From assembly GCA_050693875.1 (NCBI GenBank), contig JBOGWP010000089.1, positions 1-60,637 of the forward strand: a stretch of DNA of 60,637 bases, written 5' to 3'. A model generated the notes under the pieces. It was not told the origin of the DNA. It did no database searches and saw only the letters and a list, made by a program, of their open reading frames with translations. This DNA comes from JBOGWP01 sp050693875 (GTDB taxonomy: Bacteria; Actinomycetota; CADDZG01; JAHWKV01; JBOGWP01). Both the position numbers and the translations under genes were made by a program. This document shows, piece after piece, positions 16,270-26,565 of the stretch; the first letter of the stretch is position 1, and each line of letters begins with the position of its first letter.

Positions 16270-16626
16270 CCCTCCCGACATGGGCAGGACTTCGCTCAGT
16301 CCCAGCAGCGCGAGGAGCTCCTGCAGCCGGGTGCCCGCGTTGCCAAGCCGGATCTGGCGCCCCAGCCGTCGGGCGGCGAGCTGCAGCCGGGCCAGCGCAT
16401 CCACGACCACCACATCCGGGTCTGCCAGCGCGCCCACGTCGCAGACGACCTCTGCGGCCGCGTGAGCCCGCAGCCGGGCACGGGCGAGGCGGCACAGCCA
16501 TGGGATGTCGGCCCGGCCGATCGAGCCCCCCATCACCAGGACGACGGTTCCCGGCCGGGCCCGTGGCGTGCGGCATGCTGGTGCGATGGTGGGTTCCTCA
16601 GCAGCGGGCTCCTCAGCAGCGGGCAA
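16180..16626 (-). CDS. STAS-domain protein (anti-sigma antagonist-like)
   Basis: The 148-residue frame has a STAS core: TVVLVMGGSIGRADIPWLCR, DVGALADPDVVVVDALARLQ, LAARRLGRQIRLG and LQELLALLGLSEVL. Family members relay signals in partner-switching or sense small molecules. The usual phosphorylatable Ser is replaced in the DPDVVVVDALARL loop, so regulation by phosphorylation is doubtful. It is convergent with the ECF gene and overlaps its last 90 bases. The exact start is uncertain. Confidence 0.65.
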   Translation of the reverse strand: MPAAEEPAAEEPTIAPACRTPRARPGTVVLVMGGSIGRADIPWLCRLARARLRAHAAAEVVCDVGALADPDVVVVDALARLQLAARRLGRQIRLGNAGTRLQELLALLGLSEVLPMSGGLPLEPRGQAEEGEQTWGVEEEADRADPSA

Positions 16627-17015
16627 GCCGCGGTTCTCCCAGTGATGGCTTCCTTCTGGAAAGACGACTCGCCGGGCGCAAACTCATCGAGTGGCCGGCG
16701 CAGCCCGCCGCCGGGGCCGCGATCACCGATGAGTTTCGGCGTGGGCGCCCGTCGTAGGTGCATGAATGGGTCGACTATGAGGGGGCTGTCCTACAGCCGG
16801 GAGCAGCGCCACGTGATCGCGATCGAGGGAGCCGGGATTCGCCGGCGCCGCCTCGAGAAGGCGGGTCCACGCCGCGCGGGAGGGATCTTCCTGATCGGGG
16901 CCCAGAAGAATTCGGTGGGCGTGTCGATTTCGGTGGTCCCCATCCGACGTGAGGGCAGTGTCAGGGTAGGTAATCGGGCAGCCGGAAGGACCGGCATTCG
17001 GAGCAAGGAGGCACG
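16627..17015. other. 389 bases without a supported gene
   Basis: No domain-like reading frame is visible on either strand. GGAGCAAGGAGGCACG at the right end includes the ribosome site of the YCII gene. A promoter for the YCII/ECF42 pair probably lies here but I cannot place it. Confidence 0.5.
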
Positions 17016-17432
17016 ATGCGATACATGGTGATCGTCAAGGCCGACGAGAACACCGAGGCGGGGGCTCTCCCGGACGAGGAAATCCTCGCCGCGATGACGA
17101 AGTACAACGAGGAGCTGGCCAAAGCCGGAGTGCTGCTTGCCGGCGAGGGGCTCCACCCCAGCTCGAAAGGGGCACGGGTTCGATTCGGAGGCGAGAAGCC
17201 GGTCGTGACCGACGGGCCGTTCAGCGAGGCGAAGGAGCTGGTGGCGGGCTTCTGGCTCCTGCAGGTGAAGTCGAAAGAAGAGGTCGTCGAGTGGGTCAAG
17301 CGGGCTCCCTTCGGCGGCGGCGAGGTCGAGATCCGGCAGGTGTTCGAAGCCGAAGATTTCGGCCCCGAATTCACGCCGGAGCTGCGCGAGCGGGAAGAGC
17401 GCCTCCGCTCGCAGATCGCGAAGCAGCAGTAG
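17016..17432 (+). CDS. YCII-related (DGPF) protein
   Basis: The 138-residue protein starts MRYMVIVKADENTEAG and carries the TDGPFSEAKELVAGFWLLQV motif that gives the DGPF/YCII group its name. The dimeric alpha-beta fold resembles ferredoxin-like barrels; the role is thought to be accessory to the neighbouring ECF sigma factor. The ribosome site AAGGAGG is well placed. The ECF42 gene follows after 13 bases, the classical arrangement for this sigma group. Confidence 0.85.
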   Translation: MRYMVIVKADENTEAGALPDEEILAAMTKYNEELAKAGVLLAGEGLHPSSKGARVRFGGEKPVVTDGPFSEAKELVAGFWLLQVKSKEEVVEWVKRAPFGGGEVEIRQVFEAEDFGPEFTPELREREERLRSQIAKQQ

Positions 17433-17445
17433 CTGCCCCGCACCG

Positions 17446-18780
17446 GTGCCTGCTGCTGAACCAGGCCGGGTTGCGGAGACCACCGAGAAGACGCATCGCG
17501 TCATCGATGCCGTCTGGAGGATGGAATCCCCGAGGCTCGTCGCCGGTCTCGTGCGGGTTTCCGGTGAGGTCGGCCTCGCCGAGGACCTGGCGCAGGATGC
17601 ACTCGTTGCCGCATTGCAGCAATGGCCGGAGTCGGGGGTGCCGGACAACCCCGGGGCCTGGCTCATGGCGGTTGCGAAGCGTCGTTGGATCGACCTGGTG
17701 CGCCGGAGCACGACGCTCGAGCGCAAGCAGGAGGAGCTGGGTCGGACGATCGAGGCCAACCGGGATCCGGCCGTCGATCTGGAGACCAGAGCAGACGACG
17801 ACATCGGCGACGACATCCTGCGCCTCCTCTTCATCGCATGCCACCCGGTGCTTTCGAAGGAGGCGCGCGTTGCACTCACGCTCCGCCTGCTGGGCGGCCT
17901 CCGGACGGAGGAGATCGCCCGGGCCTTCCTTGTGCCCGAGGCGACCGTTGCCCAGCGCATCGTCCGCGCCAAGCGGACTCTCGGCGAGGCCCGCGTCCCA
18001 TTCGAGGTCCCGGCCGGTCCCGACCGAGCCGCCCGGCTTGGATCGGTCCTCGAGGTGATCTACCTCGTCTTCAACGAGGGCTACGCTGCCACGGCCGGAG
18101 ACGACTGGATTCGCCCGGCGCTGTGCGAGGATGCGCTCCGCTTGGGCCGCATCCTCGCCGAGCTCGAGCCGACCGAGCCGGAGGTGCACGGCCTCGTCGC
18201 ACTGATGGAGATCCAGGCGTCACGACTGCGTGCGCGGACCGGGACGCGAGGCGAGCCCATCGTGTTGCTCGATCAAGACCGGGGACGCTGGGACCGGCTG
18301 CTCATTCGACGTGGCCTCGCCGCGCTGGAACGGGCGGAGCGCCTGGGCGGTGCGCTCGGGCCGTATGCGCTCCAAGCGGCCATCGCGGCGTGCCATGCAC
18401 GCGCACGAACGCCCGAGGAGACGGACTGGTTGCGCATCGTGGCGCTCTACGACGCGCTCGCACAGCTGATGCCCTCACCGATCGTCGAGCTCAACCGGGC
18501 GGTCGCGGTATCGATGGCCTTCGGTCCGGCGGCAGGTCTCGACCTCGTGGATGCGCTGACCGAAGAGCCCTCACTGCGCGGCTACCACCTGCTGCCGAGC
18601 GTCCGGGGCGACCTCCTCGCCAAGCTCGGCCGGCTCGACGAGGCCCGCCGCGAGTTCGCTCGCGCGGCGTCGCTGACGCGCAACACCAGCGAACGCAACC
18701 TGCTGCTCGGGCGTGCTGCCGCCTGCACCGGCCGGCAGGGATCCTCCGGCGATGCCGGGGGCGGTGACGCTTCCGGCTGA
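17446..18780 (+). CDS. ECF42-type RNA polymerase sigma factor with helical C-terminal domain
   Basis: The 444-residue protein from GTG 17446 has region 2 (SGEVGLAEDLAQDALVAALQ, DNPGAWLMAVAKRRWIDLVR), then LRLLFIACHPVLSKEARVAL and region 4 (GLRTEEIARAFLVPEATVAQ, RIVRAKRTL). About 260 residues of TPR-like helices follow, including VIYLVFNEGYAA and SPIVELNRAVAVSMAFGP, which are hallmarks of ECF42. There is no anti-sigma factor. Family knowledge says that the long C-terminus and the DGPF partner replace it. Length and motifs are normal. Confidence 0.9.
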   Translation: MPAAEPGRVAETTEKTHRVIDAVWRMESPRLVAGLVRVSGEVGLAEDLAQDALVAALQQWPESGVPDNPGAWLMAVAKRRWIDLVRRSTTLERKQEELGRTIEANRDPAVDLETRADDDIGDDILRLLFIACHPVLSKEARVALTLRLLGGLRTEEIARAFLVPEATVAQRIVRAKRTLGEARVPFEVPAGPDRAARLGSVLEVIYLVFNEGYAATAGDDWIRPALCEDALRLGRILAELEPTEPEVHGLVALMEIQASRLRARTGTRGEPIVLLDQDRGRWDRLLIRRGLAALERAERLGGALGPYALQAAIAACHARARTPEETDWLRIVALYDALAQLMPSPIVELNRAVAVSMAFGPAAGLDLVDALTEEPSLRGYHLLPSVRGDLLAKLGRLDEARREFARAASLTRNTSERNLLLGRAAACTGRQGSSGDAGGGDASG

Positions 18781-18912
18781 GCGATCCGGGCGCGCCCGAA
18801 AAGCCGCCGAGCCGCCGAGTGCGTTGGGAAACATCCTCAGGCTCGAGCTCCGGCCGCTGAAATGGCCGCAGCCGGTGAGGCAGTCATCCGCGGATCCGAA
18901 GGCTCCGCGGCC

Positions 18913-19764
18913 TCACATCCCTGCGCGTTCGATAGCGCTGACCTCCGCCCGGTCGAGCTCGAACTCGTAGACCGCGAGGTCCTCGGCCATGTGCCTCGGG
19001 TCGCTCGTTCCCGTGAGCGGGATCATCCCGACTTCGAGCGCGAAGCGCAACACGACCTGTGCCGGCGTCCGCCGGTGCCGGCGGGCGATGTCGTGGATGG
19101 GGGGGGTCCGCAAGATCGGGGCGTTGGCAGTGAGCAGCGAGAACCCCTGGTACACGAGGCCCTCGCGATCGCTGATCGCTCTGACCGGCGCATCCCAACC
19201 ACGCTGGGCGTAGCAACGGTTCTGAACGAACGTGGGGCGCACGCGGGCGTGCCGGAGCAGCGCGGCGAGCTGGTCGGGCGCGACGTTGCTCACGCCGAGA
19301 AACCGGGTCCTGCCCTCGTCGTGCAGGGCCTCCATCGCTCTCCACGCCTCCAAATCGGCCGCTCCGAGTCCCCGCCGCTGCGAGGGGCCGTGCAGCAGGT
19401 ACGAATCGATGCGATCGCGACCGAGGTGCGAGAGGGAGCTGGCGAGCGACTGCGAGACCTGGGTCGCAACCGGCGCCGCCGGATCGTAGGGAAGGCGGTG
19501 ATCCTGGGACGGGCGGAAGGTGAACTTCGTCTGCACGAACACCTCGTCGCGCGTCACCAATCCGTCCGCGAACGCCGCGGACAGCGCTTCTCCGACCCCC
19601 GGCTCGTGGTAGTGCCTGGCCTGGTTCGCGGTGTCGACCCCGCGGAACCCGGCCCGGAGCGCCTGCGCGACAAGCCCCTCGGTTCGGTGTTCCTTCCATG
19701 CGGTGCCGTAGACGAACGTCGGCACCCGTACGCCGGCGATCTCGCGTGTGCGTCCGACCATCAC
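18913..19764 (-). CDS. aldo/keto reductase
   Basis: The 283-residue TIM-barrel reductase has the catalytic tetrad in place: D in RGVDTANQARHYHEP, Y in the same motif, K in FVQTKFTF and H in YLLHGPSQ. The NADPH phosphate-binding end is IPLTGTSDPRHMAEDL. It likely reduces aldehydes or ketones in the cytosol. It lies seven bases downstream of the SARP-type regulator on the same strand and may be co-transcribed with it. Confidence 0.85.
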   Translation of the reverse strand: MMVGRTREIAGVRVPTFVYGTAWKEHRTEGLVAQALRAGFRGVDTANQARHYHEPGVGEALSAAFADGLVTRDEVFVQTKFTFRPSQDHRLPYDPAAPVATQVSQSLASSLSHLGRDRIDSYLLHGPSQRRGLGAADLEAWRAMEALHDEGRTRFLGVSNVAPDQLAALLRHARVRPTFVQNRCYAQRGWDAPVRAISDREGLVYQGFSLLTANAPILRTPPIHDIARRHRRTPAQVVLRFALEVGMIPLTGTSDPRHMAEDLAVYEFELDRAEVSAIERAGM

Positions 19765-19771
19765 CGTCCTC

Positions 19772-22700
19772 CTACTCCTGGGCAGGCCCGGCGCGCAGCG
19801 AACGCGCCCGCGCGGCGGCTACCAGGTTTCCCTTCCGCTCGTAGAGTGCGATCGCGTCACCGATCGCAGAGGCTGCTCCATCGATGTCTCCGCCCGCCCG
19901 AAGGACCTCAGCCAGGTCCATCGTCAAATCGGCCCGCAGGTTCGGCATGCCGGCGGGGGCGAGGTGCACGGCCTCACGGGCAAGCGGCTCAGCATCGGTC
20001 GCGCGGCCCCGGCTCGCCATCACTCGCGCCGTGGCCGCCCGCCAGAGAGCCTGGGCGGGGAGCGCCACCGAGGGCGCCTGACGTTCGCTCACCTCGGCGA
20101 ACACCTCTGCCTCGTCCACCCTTCCCGCAGTCACCAGGGCCCTCGCCAGCGCCGCGGCGATCTTCGCCACCCCCTCCGGCTCGTACATCTCCCGCGAGCG
20201 TTCCAGGGCCGCTCGCAGCTCCCGCTCCGCCGCCTCGAGGTCTCCGGCCTGGAGCTCCACGGACGCGGCCGCCCTCGCGGCGAACAGCAAGGGACGCCGC
20301 ATACGCAGCCGTTCGACGATGAGCACCCGGGCATGCGCGAGCAAGCGCCGCCCCTCGCCGAAGTGGCCCACCATCGCGTGGAGCCTGGCGAGCTCGAACA
20401 GCACGCCCGGGTGCTCGCTCCCCCGCCAGCGAGCCATCTCCTCGCATACGGGGATGGCTTGTGCGACCGGCATCTCGCCGGCCCGCACGGCCCAAGCGAT
20501 CCACCATCGCAGCGCCAGCTCCTCCCGGGGGTGGCCGGATCGCTCGGCGTCGGCCAGTCCGACACGGGCAACCCGCTCCGCCTCGGCGGGGTCCCCCCGC
20601 AAGATGTGGACGATCCCCAGAACGTGGGCGGCGTACGCCGCCCTGGCATCGTCCCCGACGCTGCGGAAGAAGTCCCTCGCCCGCTCCGCCTCGTCGCGGA
20701 CCTCGTCGAGGCTCGAGGGATAGGGGCCGATGATGAGTCGCAGCCGAGTCCGCTCCAGGCGTGCCGCCTGCTCGAGCGCCGGGTCCTCCCGGGCTCGCGC
20801 GGCCTGCTGCAACTCCTCGGCGACCGCGTCGGCATCGGCGTGCCGCCCTAGCATCGGGTACGCCACGGCCAGCAGTTGCAGCACCTCCGCACGCTGGGGG
20901 TGCTGCGGGAGCAGGAGCGACCGAGCCCGCGATAGCAGGTTCCCCGCCGCGCCCATGTCGACCTGCGCGAAGGCCCTTCGTCCCGCGCTCGACAGATGCT
21001 CCCCGGCCCGAACCGCGAGCCACGCAGCGTGTTCGTCGTCCAACCCGACGGCCCGCCGCTCCTCCACCGCCCCCCCGAGGTGGTACCCGAGGAGGGCGTC
21101 CAGCTCGGGAGGCGGCGCCCCCGTCCGGCGCTCCAGCCAATCGGCGTATCGCTCGTGGAGATCGGCTCGATCCTCACGGGCCATGCTCCGGTAGGAGGCG
21201 ACCTGGATGAGGACGTGCCGAAAGACGAAACCGGCCTGCGGCCGGCCGCCTCGGATCAGCAGCTTCCGTTCGAGGGTTTCGAGATGCCGCTCGACGAACG
21301 GGCGAGCCTGTTCGGGCACGAGCGCCGAGAGGGCCTCGTCCGTGAAGTCCATGCCCACCACGGCGGCGCAGCGAAGCAGGTCTCGCTCGGCGGGGCCGAG
21401 GCGGTCGAGCCGGGCCGCCAGGAGCGCGCTGAGTGACGCCGGGAGAGCGATGGCCCCCTCCTCTGCGAATGCCGCGACCAGTTGCTCCACGAACAGCGGG
21501 TTGCCCTGGGCGGTCTCCCCGATAGCCATCCGTGTCTCCGTGGGAAGAGCGCCGCCCCCCAGCCGTTCGCTGATGAGCTGCTCGGTCTCCGCCGAGCCGA
21601 GGGGGTCGAGGAAGAGGGTGTCGGCGTTCGCGCTCCCCGCTCCCCAAGCGGGACGCTCCTCGAGCAGCTCGGGCCGCGCGACGCACAGCAGGAACAGCGG
21701 CCCGCGAGCCCACCCGGCGAGGTACTCGATCAGATCCAACAGGGTGGGCTCGGCCCAGTGCAGGTCCTCGAAGACCACGACCAGAGGGCCCCGTTCGGCT
21801 AGCACCTCGTAGAATCGGCGGACGGCTGGGAACAGCTCGTCCGGGCGCCCCGGTTGCGGATGCAGCCCGATGGCGCCGCTGATCTGCTGCGCGATCCATT
21901 CGCCGTCGTCCTCGCCCCGCAGCAGCTCCGTCAAGCTCTCGTTGGGGCCGTCGTGCGGTCCGGCGGCCTGCTGAACGACCTCCCGCAGGGGCCAGAACGT
22001 GATGCCCTCGCCGTAGGCAAGGCAGTGGCCGGTGAGAACCCGGGCATCTAAGCGAAGCGAGTCGGCGAACTCCGCGGCCAACCTCGTCTTGCCGATCCCG
22101 GCGTCGCCGAGGATGGAGAACCGGAATGCCGTCTGGGTGCGGACCGTTCGCTCGAAGGCGTCGTGGAGCCGGGTCAGCTCCAGGGTTCGTCCTACCATAG
22201 GGGCGTCGAGCCGGCGGGAGATGGCGGGGGCGCCCGGGACGAGGTCCACCAGCCTCCACGCCGCCGGAGTGCCCGGCCGGCCGGGCTCGAGGGGCTCGAG
22301 CGTCGCGGCTTCCCGGAGGATCTCGCGGGCAGCCGCCCCCACGAGCACGTCACCCTCCGCGGCCACCCCCAGCAGACCGGCGGCAACGTTGATGGCCACC
22401 CCGGACGGCGCGGAGTGGCCGAGTCTCGTTGGGCCGACGGCAACCTCCCCCGCTTCGACCGCGGACCGGAGCGGGAGCCGGATCCCGAGATCGCGTTCAA
22501 GTTCATCGTTGAGTGCGCTCAGTGCGCCGCGGAGCTCCACCGTGGCGCGCACCGCTCGGAGCGCGTCGTCCTCGTGTGCGATCGGGAGGCCGAACAGACC
22601 CATCAACACCTCGCCGACGAACTGCTCGACCGACCCGCCGTGGCTCCGCAGGACCTCGGCCGCCATCTCTGCGGCTCGCCCCATCAGCCGACGCCGCGCC

Positions 22701-23589
22701 TCCGGATCGAACCCGGCGGCCGCGTCGAGGGCGGGAGCGAGGTCGACGAAAACCACGCTGACCGTCCGTCGCTCCGACGCAAGCCAGTGCTCCTCTACCC
22801 GAGGACGCCCATCGGGAGGCAGCGCCACCGCGGCGGGGGCGGGGAGATCGAGTGACGGATCCTGACGCAGAATCGCTTGCTCGAGGTCGCGCAGCGCGGG
22901 GCCCGGCTCGATCCCCAGCTCCACAATCAGGACCTCGCGGGCACGGCGGTAGACCTCCAAGGCATCGGCCTGGCGTCCCGAGCGGTACAGGGCCAGCAGC
23001 AGGGCGACCCGCAGGCGCTCCCGGAATGGATGCTGTCCAGCCAACTCCTCGAGCTCCGCGACGAGCTCACCATGCCGGCCCAGGGCCAGGTCGGCTTCCA
23101 CCCGGTCCTCGATTGCGCCGAGGCGCAGCTCGTGCAGTGAAGCAATGTCACGCTGCGCGAACGGCTCGTAGGCGAAGTCGGCCAGGGGGGGTCCCCTCCA
23201 CAGGCTCAATGCCTTTCGAAGGATCGACGACCGCGCAGCGTCGTCGGAAGCCTTCCGGGCGTCCTCGAGCAGCCGCCGGAAGCGGTGCGCGTCGATGCGC
23301 GAAGGGGCGACGGCCAACACGTAGCCGGGCGGCGCAGTGCGCAGGAGAGCAGGTTCGTCGCCGCTTTGGCGAGGCGCTTGCGGAGCGTCGAGACGAGGCC
23401 CTGGAGTGCGGTGGTGACTGTCGGCGGTGGGACTTCTCCCCAGAGCTCGTCGACGAGCCGTTCGGTGGAGACGACCTCACCGGCCCTCAGGATCAGAAGC
23501 GCGAGGAGCGCGCGGGCCCTCCCCCCGGGCAGGGTCACGGGTCGCTCCCCGTCGAGCACCTCCAGGGGCCCCAGAACTCGGAACTCCAC
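19772..23589 (-). pseudogene. very large SARP-cyclase-ATPase regulator, one frameshift
   Basis: From ATG 23589 the frame reads a SARP winged helix (MEFRVLGPLEVLDGERPVTL, VVSTERLVDELWGEVPP). Near 23340 it shifts into the long frame that ends at 19772. That frame carries the bacterial transcriptional activation domain, a class III cyclase-like domain (TVSVVFVDLAP, HGGSVEQFVGEVLMGLFGLP), a STAND-type ATPase (SILGDAGIGKTRLAAEFADS, Walker A; VVVFEDLHWAEPTLLDLIEY, Walker B) and TPR-like repeats to the end. The whole would be about 1270 residues. In the cyclase part the second metal Asp is Glu (VGEV), so cyclisation is doubtful. A one-base error could account for the single break; the other 1180 codons are clean. 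Confidence 0.75.
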
Positions 23590-23763
23590 CCTCGCCTCCC
23601 CGGGCTACCCGCAGGCTGAACGTACCACGCTTCCCTGGCCGTCCTCCGTTCACGGCGGAGGGCCTTAGCCGTTCCTTAGCGGCGGGACGCACGATCGAGA
23701 TGTCGACGACGGGCCGCCACCGGGAGCGGAACGGGCGGCAGACGGAGATTGCGGAGGAAGGGG

Positions 23764-24025
23764 GTGACAGCGATTCCGCTCTTCATGGGTGTGCACGAGC
23801 GCCTTCCGGAGGGTGCCACGGCGGAGGATGTGGCCGAGGCGCACCGCGCCGCAGTGGACGTCCAGCAGCTGCACGGCGTGCGCTACCTGCGGTTGGACCG
23901 ACGCGGAGGCGGGCAAGCTCTTCTGCCTGCTCGAGGCGCCCAGCGCGGAGGCAGCGGCTGCGGTCCACCTGGAGGCCTACGGCCTGCTCGTCGAACGCTT
24001 CTACGAGGTGCAAGAGGACCGGTAG
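23764..24025 (+). pseudogene. DUF4242 (SCO4226-like) protein, frameshifted
   Basis: GTG 23764, preceded by GGAGGAAGG, reads TAIPLFMGVHERLPEGATAE then VAEAHRAAVDVQQLHGVRYL. Near 23905 it continues in another frame with EAGKLFCLLEAPSAEAAAAV and ERFYEVQEDR-stop. The joined protein of about 87 residues has the small ferredoxin-like fold of DUF4242; a Streptomyces member binds nickel. One base explains the break. It is in line with the next gene. Confidence 0.7.
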
Positions 24026-24064
24026 GCGCATGGCGGCGCCTGGGAGCAAAGGAGGACACCAATC

Positions 24065-24469
24065 ATGTCTCAACCGTTCGTCTTCATCGGGACCCACACG
24101 ATCAAGGAAGGCAAGCTGGAGGACTACAAGCGCTACTGGGCCCGGTGGGTCGAGACCTTCGAGGAGCGGGAGCCGCAACTCCTCTCGATCAACGGCTACG
24201 TCAACGAGGAGGGAACCGAGCTGACCGTGGTGCAGGTCCATCCCGACGAAGCCTCGATGATGATCCACATGCAGGTGGTCGGCAAGCACATCGCAGAGGC
24301 CTACGAGACATACCTGGAGGGCACCGTGAGGATCCAGGTGTATGGGGTCGTGAGCGACTCTCTGATGGCGCAGTTGAAGCAGTCCGCCCCGCCCGGTGCC
24401 GACTTCGACGTCAAGCCGCTCCTCATCGGGGGGTTGACCCGCTTGATGGCCGAGGAGGCTGCTCGGTGA
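24065..24469 (+). CDS. small ABM-like dimeric barrel protein
   Basis: The 134-residue product starts SQPFVFIGTHTIKEGKLEDY, KRYWARWVETFEEREPQLLS, then ELTVVQVHPDEASMMIHMQV, the alternating pattern of an antibiotic-biosynthesis-monooxygenase-like alpha-beta barrel with a C-terminal extension. GCAAAGGAGG lies ten bases before the ATG. It follows the DUF4242 gene by 39 bases, so they probably share a message. The family has no firm function and the fold call is moderate. Confidence 0.7.
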   Translation: MSQPFVFIGTHTIKEGKLEDYKRYWARWVETFEEREPQLLSINGYVNEEGTELTVVQVHPDEASMMIHMQVVGKHIAEAYETYLEGTVRIQVYGVVSDSLMAQLKQSAPPGADFDVKPLLIGGLTRLMAEEAAR

Positions 24470-24784
24470 CCCTCGGCGTGAAGGCTGCCTGAGGACACCT
24501 GTTCAGGAGCCGGGACGGCAACGGATGGGGTCCTCGCAGCGCACATCACCCGCGGCTTGTTCTGGCGGCCACGCCAACCCTGGGCGTTGCCTCCGCAGGC
24601 TCCCAGGCTGTGAACCCTTCGGGCCACCCCGCGGTCTCGAGTGACTGCGGCGGCGAGACGAGGGTCTGCCACGTGAACGTCGGCGGCTCGCAGCTGGGAG
24701 GTCGGACCGGGCGATACGCCGATCTGGTCGCCCCGGCGTGTGCCGGCGGCTGTTTTGGCGTGCGCCCGCGTCCTCTGCCCGGAC
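24470..24784. other. 315 bases without a supported gene
   Basis: This lies between the stop of the ABM-like gene and the stop of the convergent dehydrogenase gene. No convincing frame or strong hairpin is visible. Confidence 0.45.
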
Positions 24785-25863
24785 TCAGCACTCTTCGGCG
24801 AAGGCCGGGAGAGGTACTGCCAGTGCATTGCAGACCGTCTCCAGCACCTCCCAGCTTGCCTGCGCCACCGGCACCGCCCCCTGTGCCGTCAATCGCTCAT
24901 GGCGCCGATGCCCGCGCTCGCCCGGCAGCACCAACTCACCGACGCCAGCAAGGCGTTCCCCATGCTTGACCTGGTCGAGCTGGGCGTCTATTCGCTCAAG
25001 GAACTCCCGCACTGGCATGAAGGCCTCGACATCGAGCGCCCAGAGGAAGGCGCCGGGCGTACCGGTGGCCATCCCCTGGGCAAAAGCGGAGCCGGTCAAG
25101 ACCCCGCTCAGCGTGTCGACGACGAGTGCCAGCCCGAATCCCTTGTGCGGCACCACCGGGAAGCCGAGCGGAGTCAGAAGGCCCCCTTCCCGAAAGAACG
25201 CCTCCGGGTCCGTGATCGTGTGCGCCTCTCGGTCGAGCAGAACGCCCTCGGGCATCCGCTCACGGCGCTGCGCAGCGACGCGGACCTTCTGCAGTGGATT
25301 GACCGTCGTCGCCATGTCGAGAACGACGGGCGGGTGCCGGTGCGCCGGAATCGCGTAAGCCATCGGATTGGTTCCGAACACCGCCGACCGGCCCCCGGGC
25401 GGTGCGACCAGCGGGATGAAGTTGGTACAGGCGAACCCGATGAGGCCGGCCTCCGCGGCCAGCCGGGCGTATGGTCCTCCGACGACGAACTGCCAGTTGC
25501 GAACGGCCGCAACCGCCATCCCTGCGGCCTCCCCGGCGCGTTCGATGCACCAGCGCATCGCCCGCGTCGGCGCGCCCGGCCCGCAGCCCCGGTCCCCATC
25601 GAGGACCAACGCGCCCCGGCTCTCGCGCAGCACGCGCACGTCGGGCCGGGGATCAGCTGGCCGTCTCGATAGAGCCTGCTGAGAAGGGCGATCGCGGCGA
25701 TGCCGTGATCGGGATGACCTCGCAGCTCGGAGTCGAGGAGGAGCCCGGCCAGCGCGTCGGCGTCGCCGGTCGAAAGGCCGAGGTGCTCGAAGGTCGTCGA
25801 CAGGCACTGCCGAAGATCAACGATCCCGACGAGCCGTGTGGTTGGGGGTGCCTCGCGACGCAT
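24785..25863 (-). pseudogene. Ldh/YlbC-type malate/lactate dehydrogenase, frameshifted
   Basis: From ATG 25863 the first 75 codons (FEHLGLSTGDADALAGLLLD, SELRGHPDHGIAAIALL) match the N-terminus of the Ldh_2 family, including the catalytic-region DHG. Near 25630 the frame changes, and the rest continues to 24785 with MAVAAVRNWQFVVGGPYARL, LIGFACTNFIPLVAPPGG, FGTNPMAYAIPAH and PHKGFGLALVVDTLSGVLTG, the NAD(P)-binding signature. The joined protein has the usual length of about 350. It would oxidise a 2-hydroxyacid such as malate or ureidoglycolate. Confidence 0.75.
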
Positions 25864-25911
25864 CCCGGTAGGCTACGCCCTCTTGCTCTCAGCGAAGACC
25901 TGCGCTGAGGC

Positions 25912-26265
25912 ATGGCACCTGCAGACTCGCGAATGGGCGACCTCGCCGTCGTCTCCATCGAGGCAGACGACCTCGAGCACGTCTTCTCGCAGCTTGCGAC
26001 GTCGCAGGAGCCCTTCGGCCAGTGGTTCCGGGAGGTCATCCTCGCCGGCCAGGGGCTCGACCTCTCGCAGCCCTCGCCGCCTCCAGAGCTCGTCGTCGTC
26101 TACGAACGCGCGGGGCGTGAGCCAGACCGGCTACGCCCAGAACTGGTTGAACCCCGCCTGACTGCTCGGGAGCCACCAGTACTCGCCGATCCGCCCGTCG
26201 GCATCGACCTTCATTTGCGGTCGGATCCGTCGTGTCGTACGACCTCCCGTCCCGCTCGGCCGTGA
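25912..26265 (+). CDS. small hypothetical protein, uncertain
   Basis: The first 60 codons look like protein (MGDLAVVSIEADDLEHVFSQ, EPFGQWFREVILAGQGLDLS, PPPELVVVYERAG), but the later part overlaps the antisense NTF2-like gene and loses character, so the true end may be near 26110 after an indel. There is no strong ribosome site. No family is recognised. Confidence 0.3.
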   Translation: MAPADSRMGDLAVVSIEADDLEHVFSQLATSQEPFGQWFREVILAGQGLDLSQPSPPPELVVVYERAGREPDRLRPELVEPRLTAREPPVLADPPVGIDLHLRSDPSCRTTSRPARP

Positions 26266-26535
26266 CGTGCAGAAACGCCATCAACACCGATCGCCCGCAA
26301 GGATCTCGGCCGGCTCGATCCGGAACGTCCCCCCGCTGACCTCGAGAATCCTGCCCAGCAGGCCGGCGAACTCCTGACGACCTCGGTAGGTTCCGGCGAT
26401 CGCCTTGGTGCCCGGAACGTGCACGACGGCTTCCGGGGACAGATAGTCGAAGAACCCCTCGGCGTCCCCCGAAGCAAGCCGGCCGATCTCCCGGCGAAAC
26501 CGTGCTGCGTTGGAAGCCGCCATCCTCCCGATCAT
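26131..26535 (-). pseudogene. NTF2/SnoaL-like protein 1, frameshifted
   Basis: The frame from ATG 26535 reads SNAARFRREIGRLASGDAEG, FFDYLSPEAVVHVPG, GTYRGRQEFAGLLGRILEVS, the helix-rich half of a SnoaL fold. Near 26285 it shifts to VLMAFLHVTAERDGRSYDT and later to a frame ending FNQFWA-stop at 26131. At least two indels are required. It is probably paralogous to the next gene upstream, with which it is co-oriented. The function is unknown. Confidence 0.6.
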
Positions 26536-26565
26536 GTCGCGATGCCGTCTCCCCCCTCCAAACGA

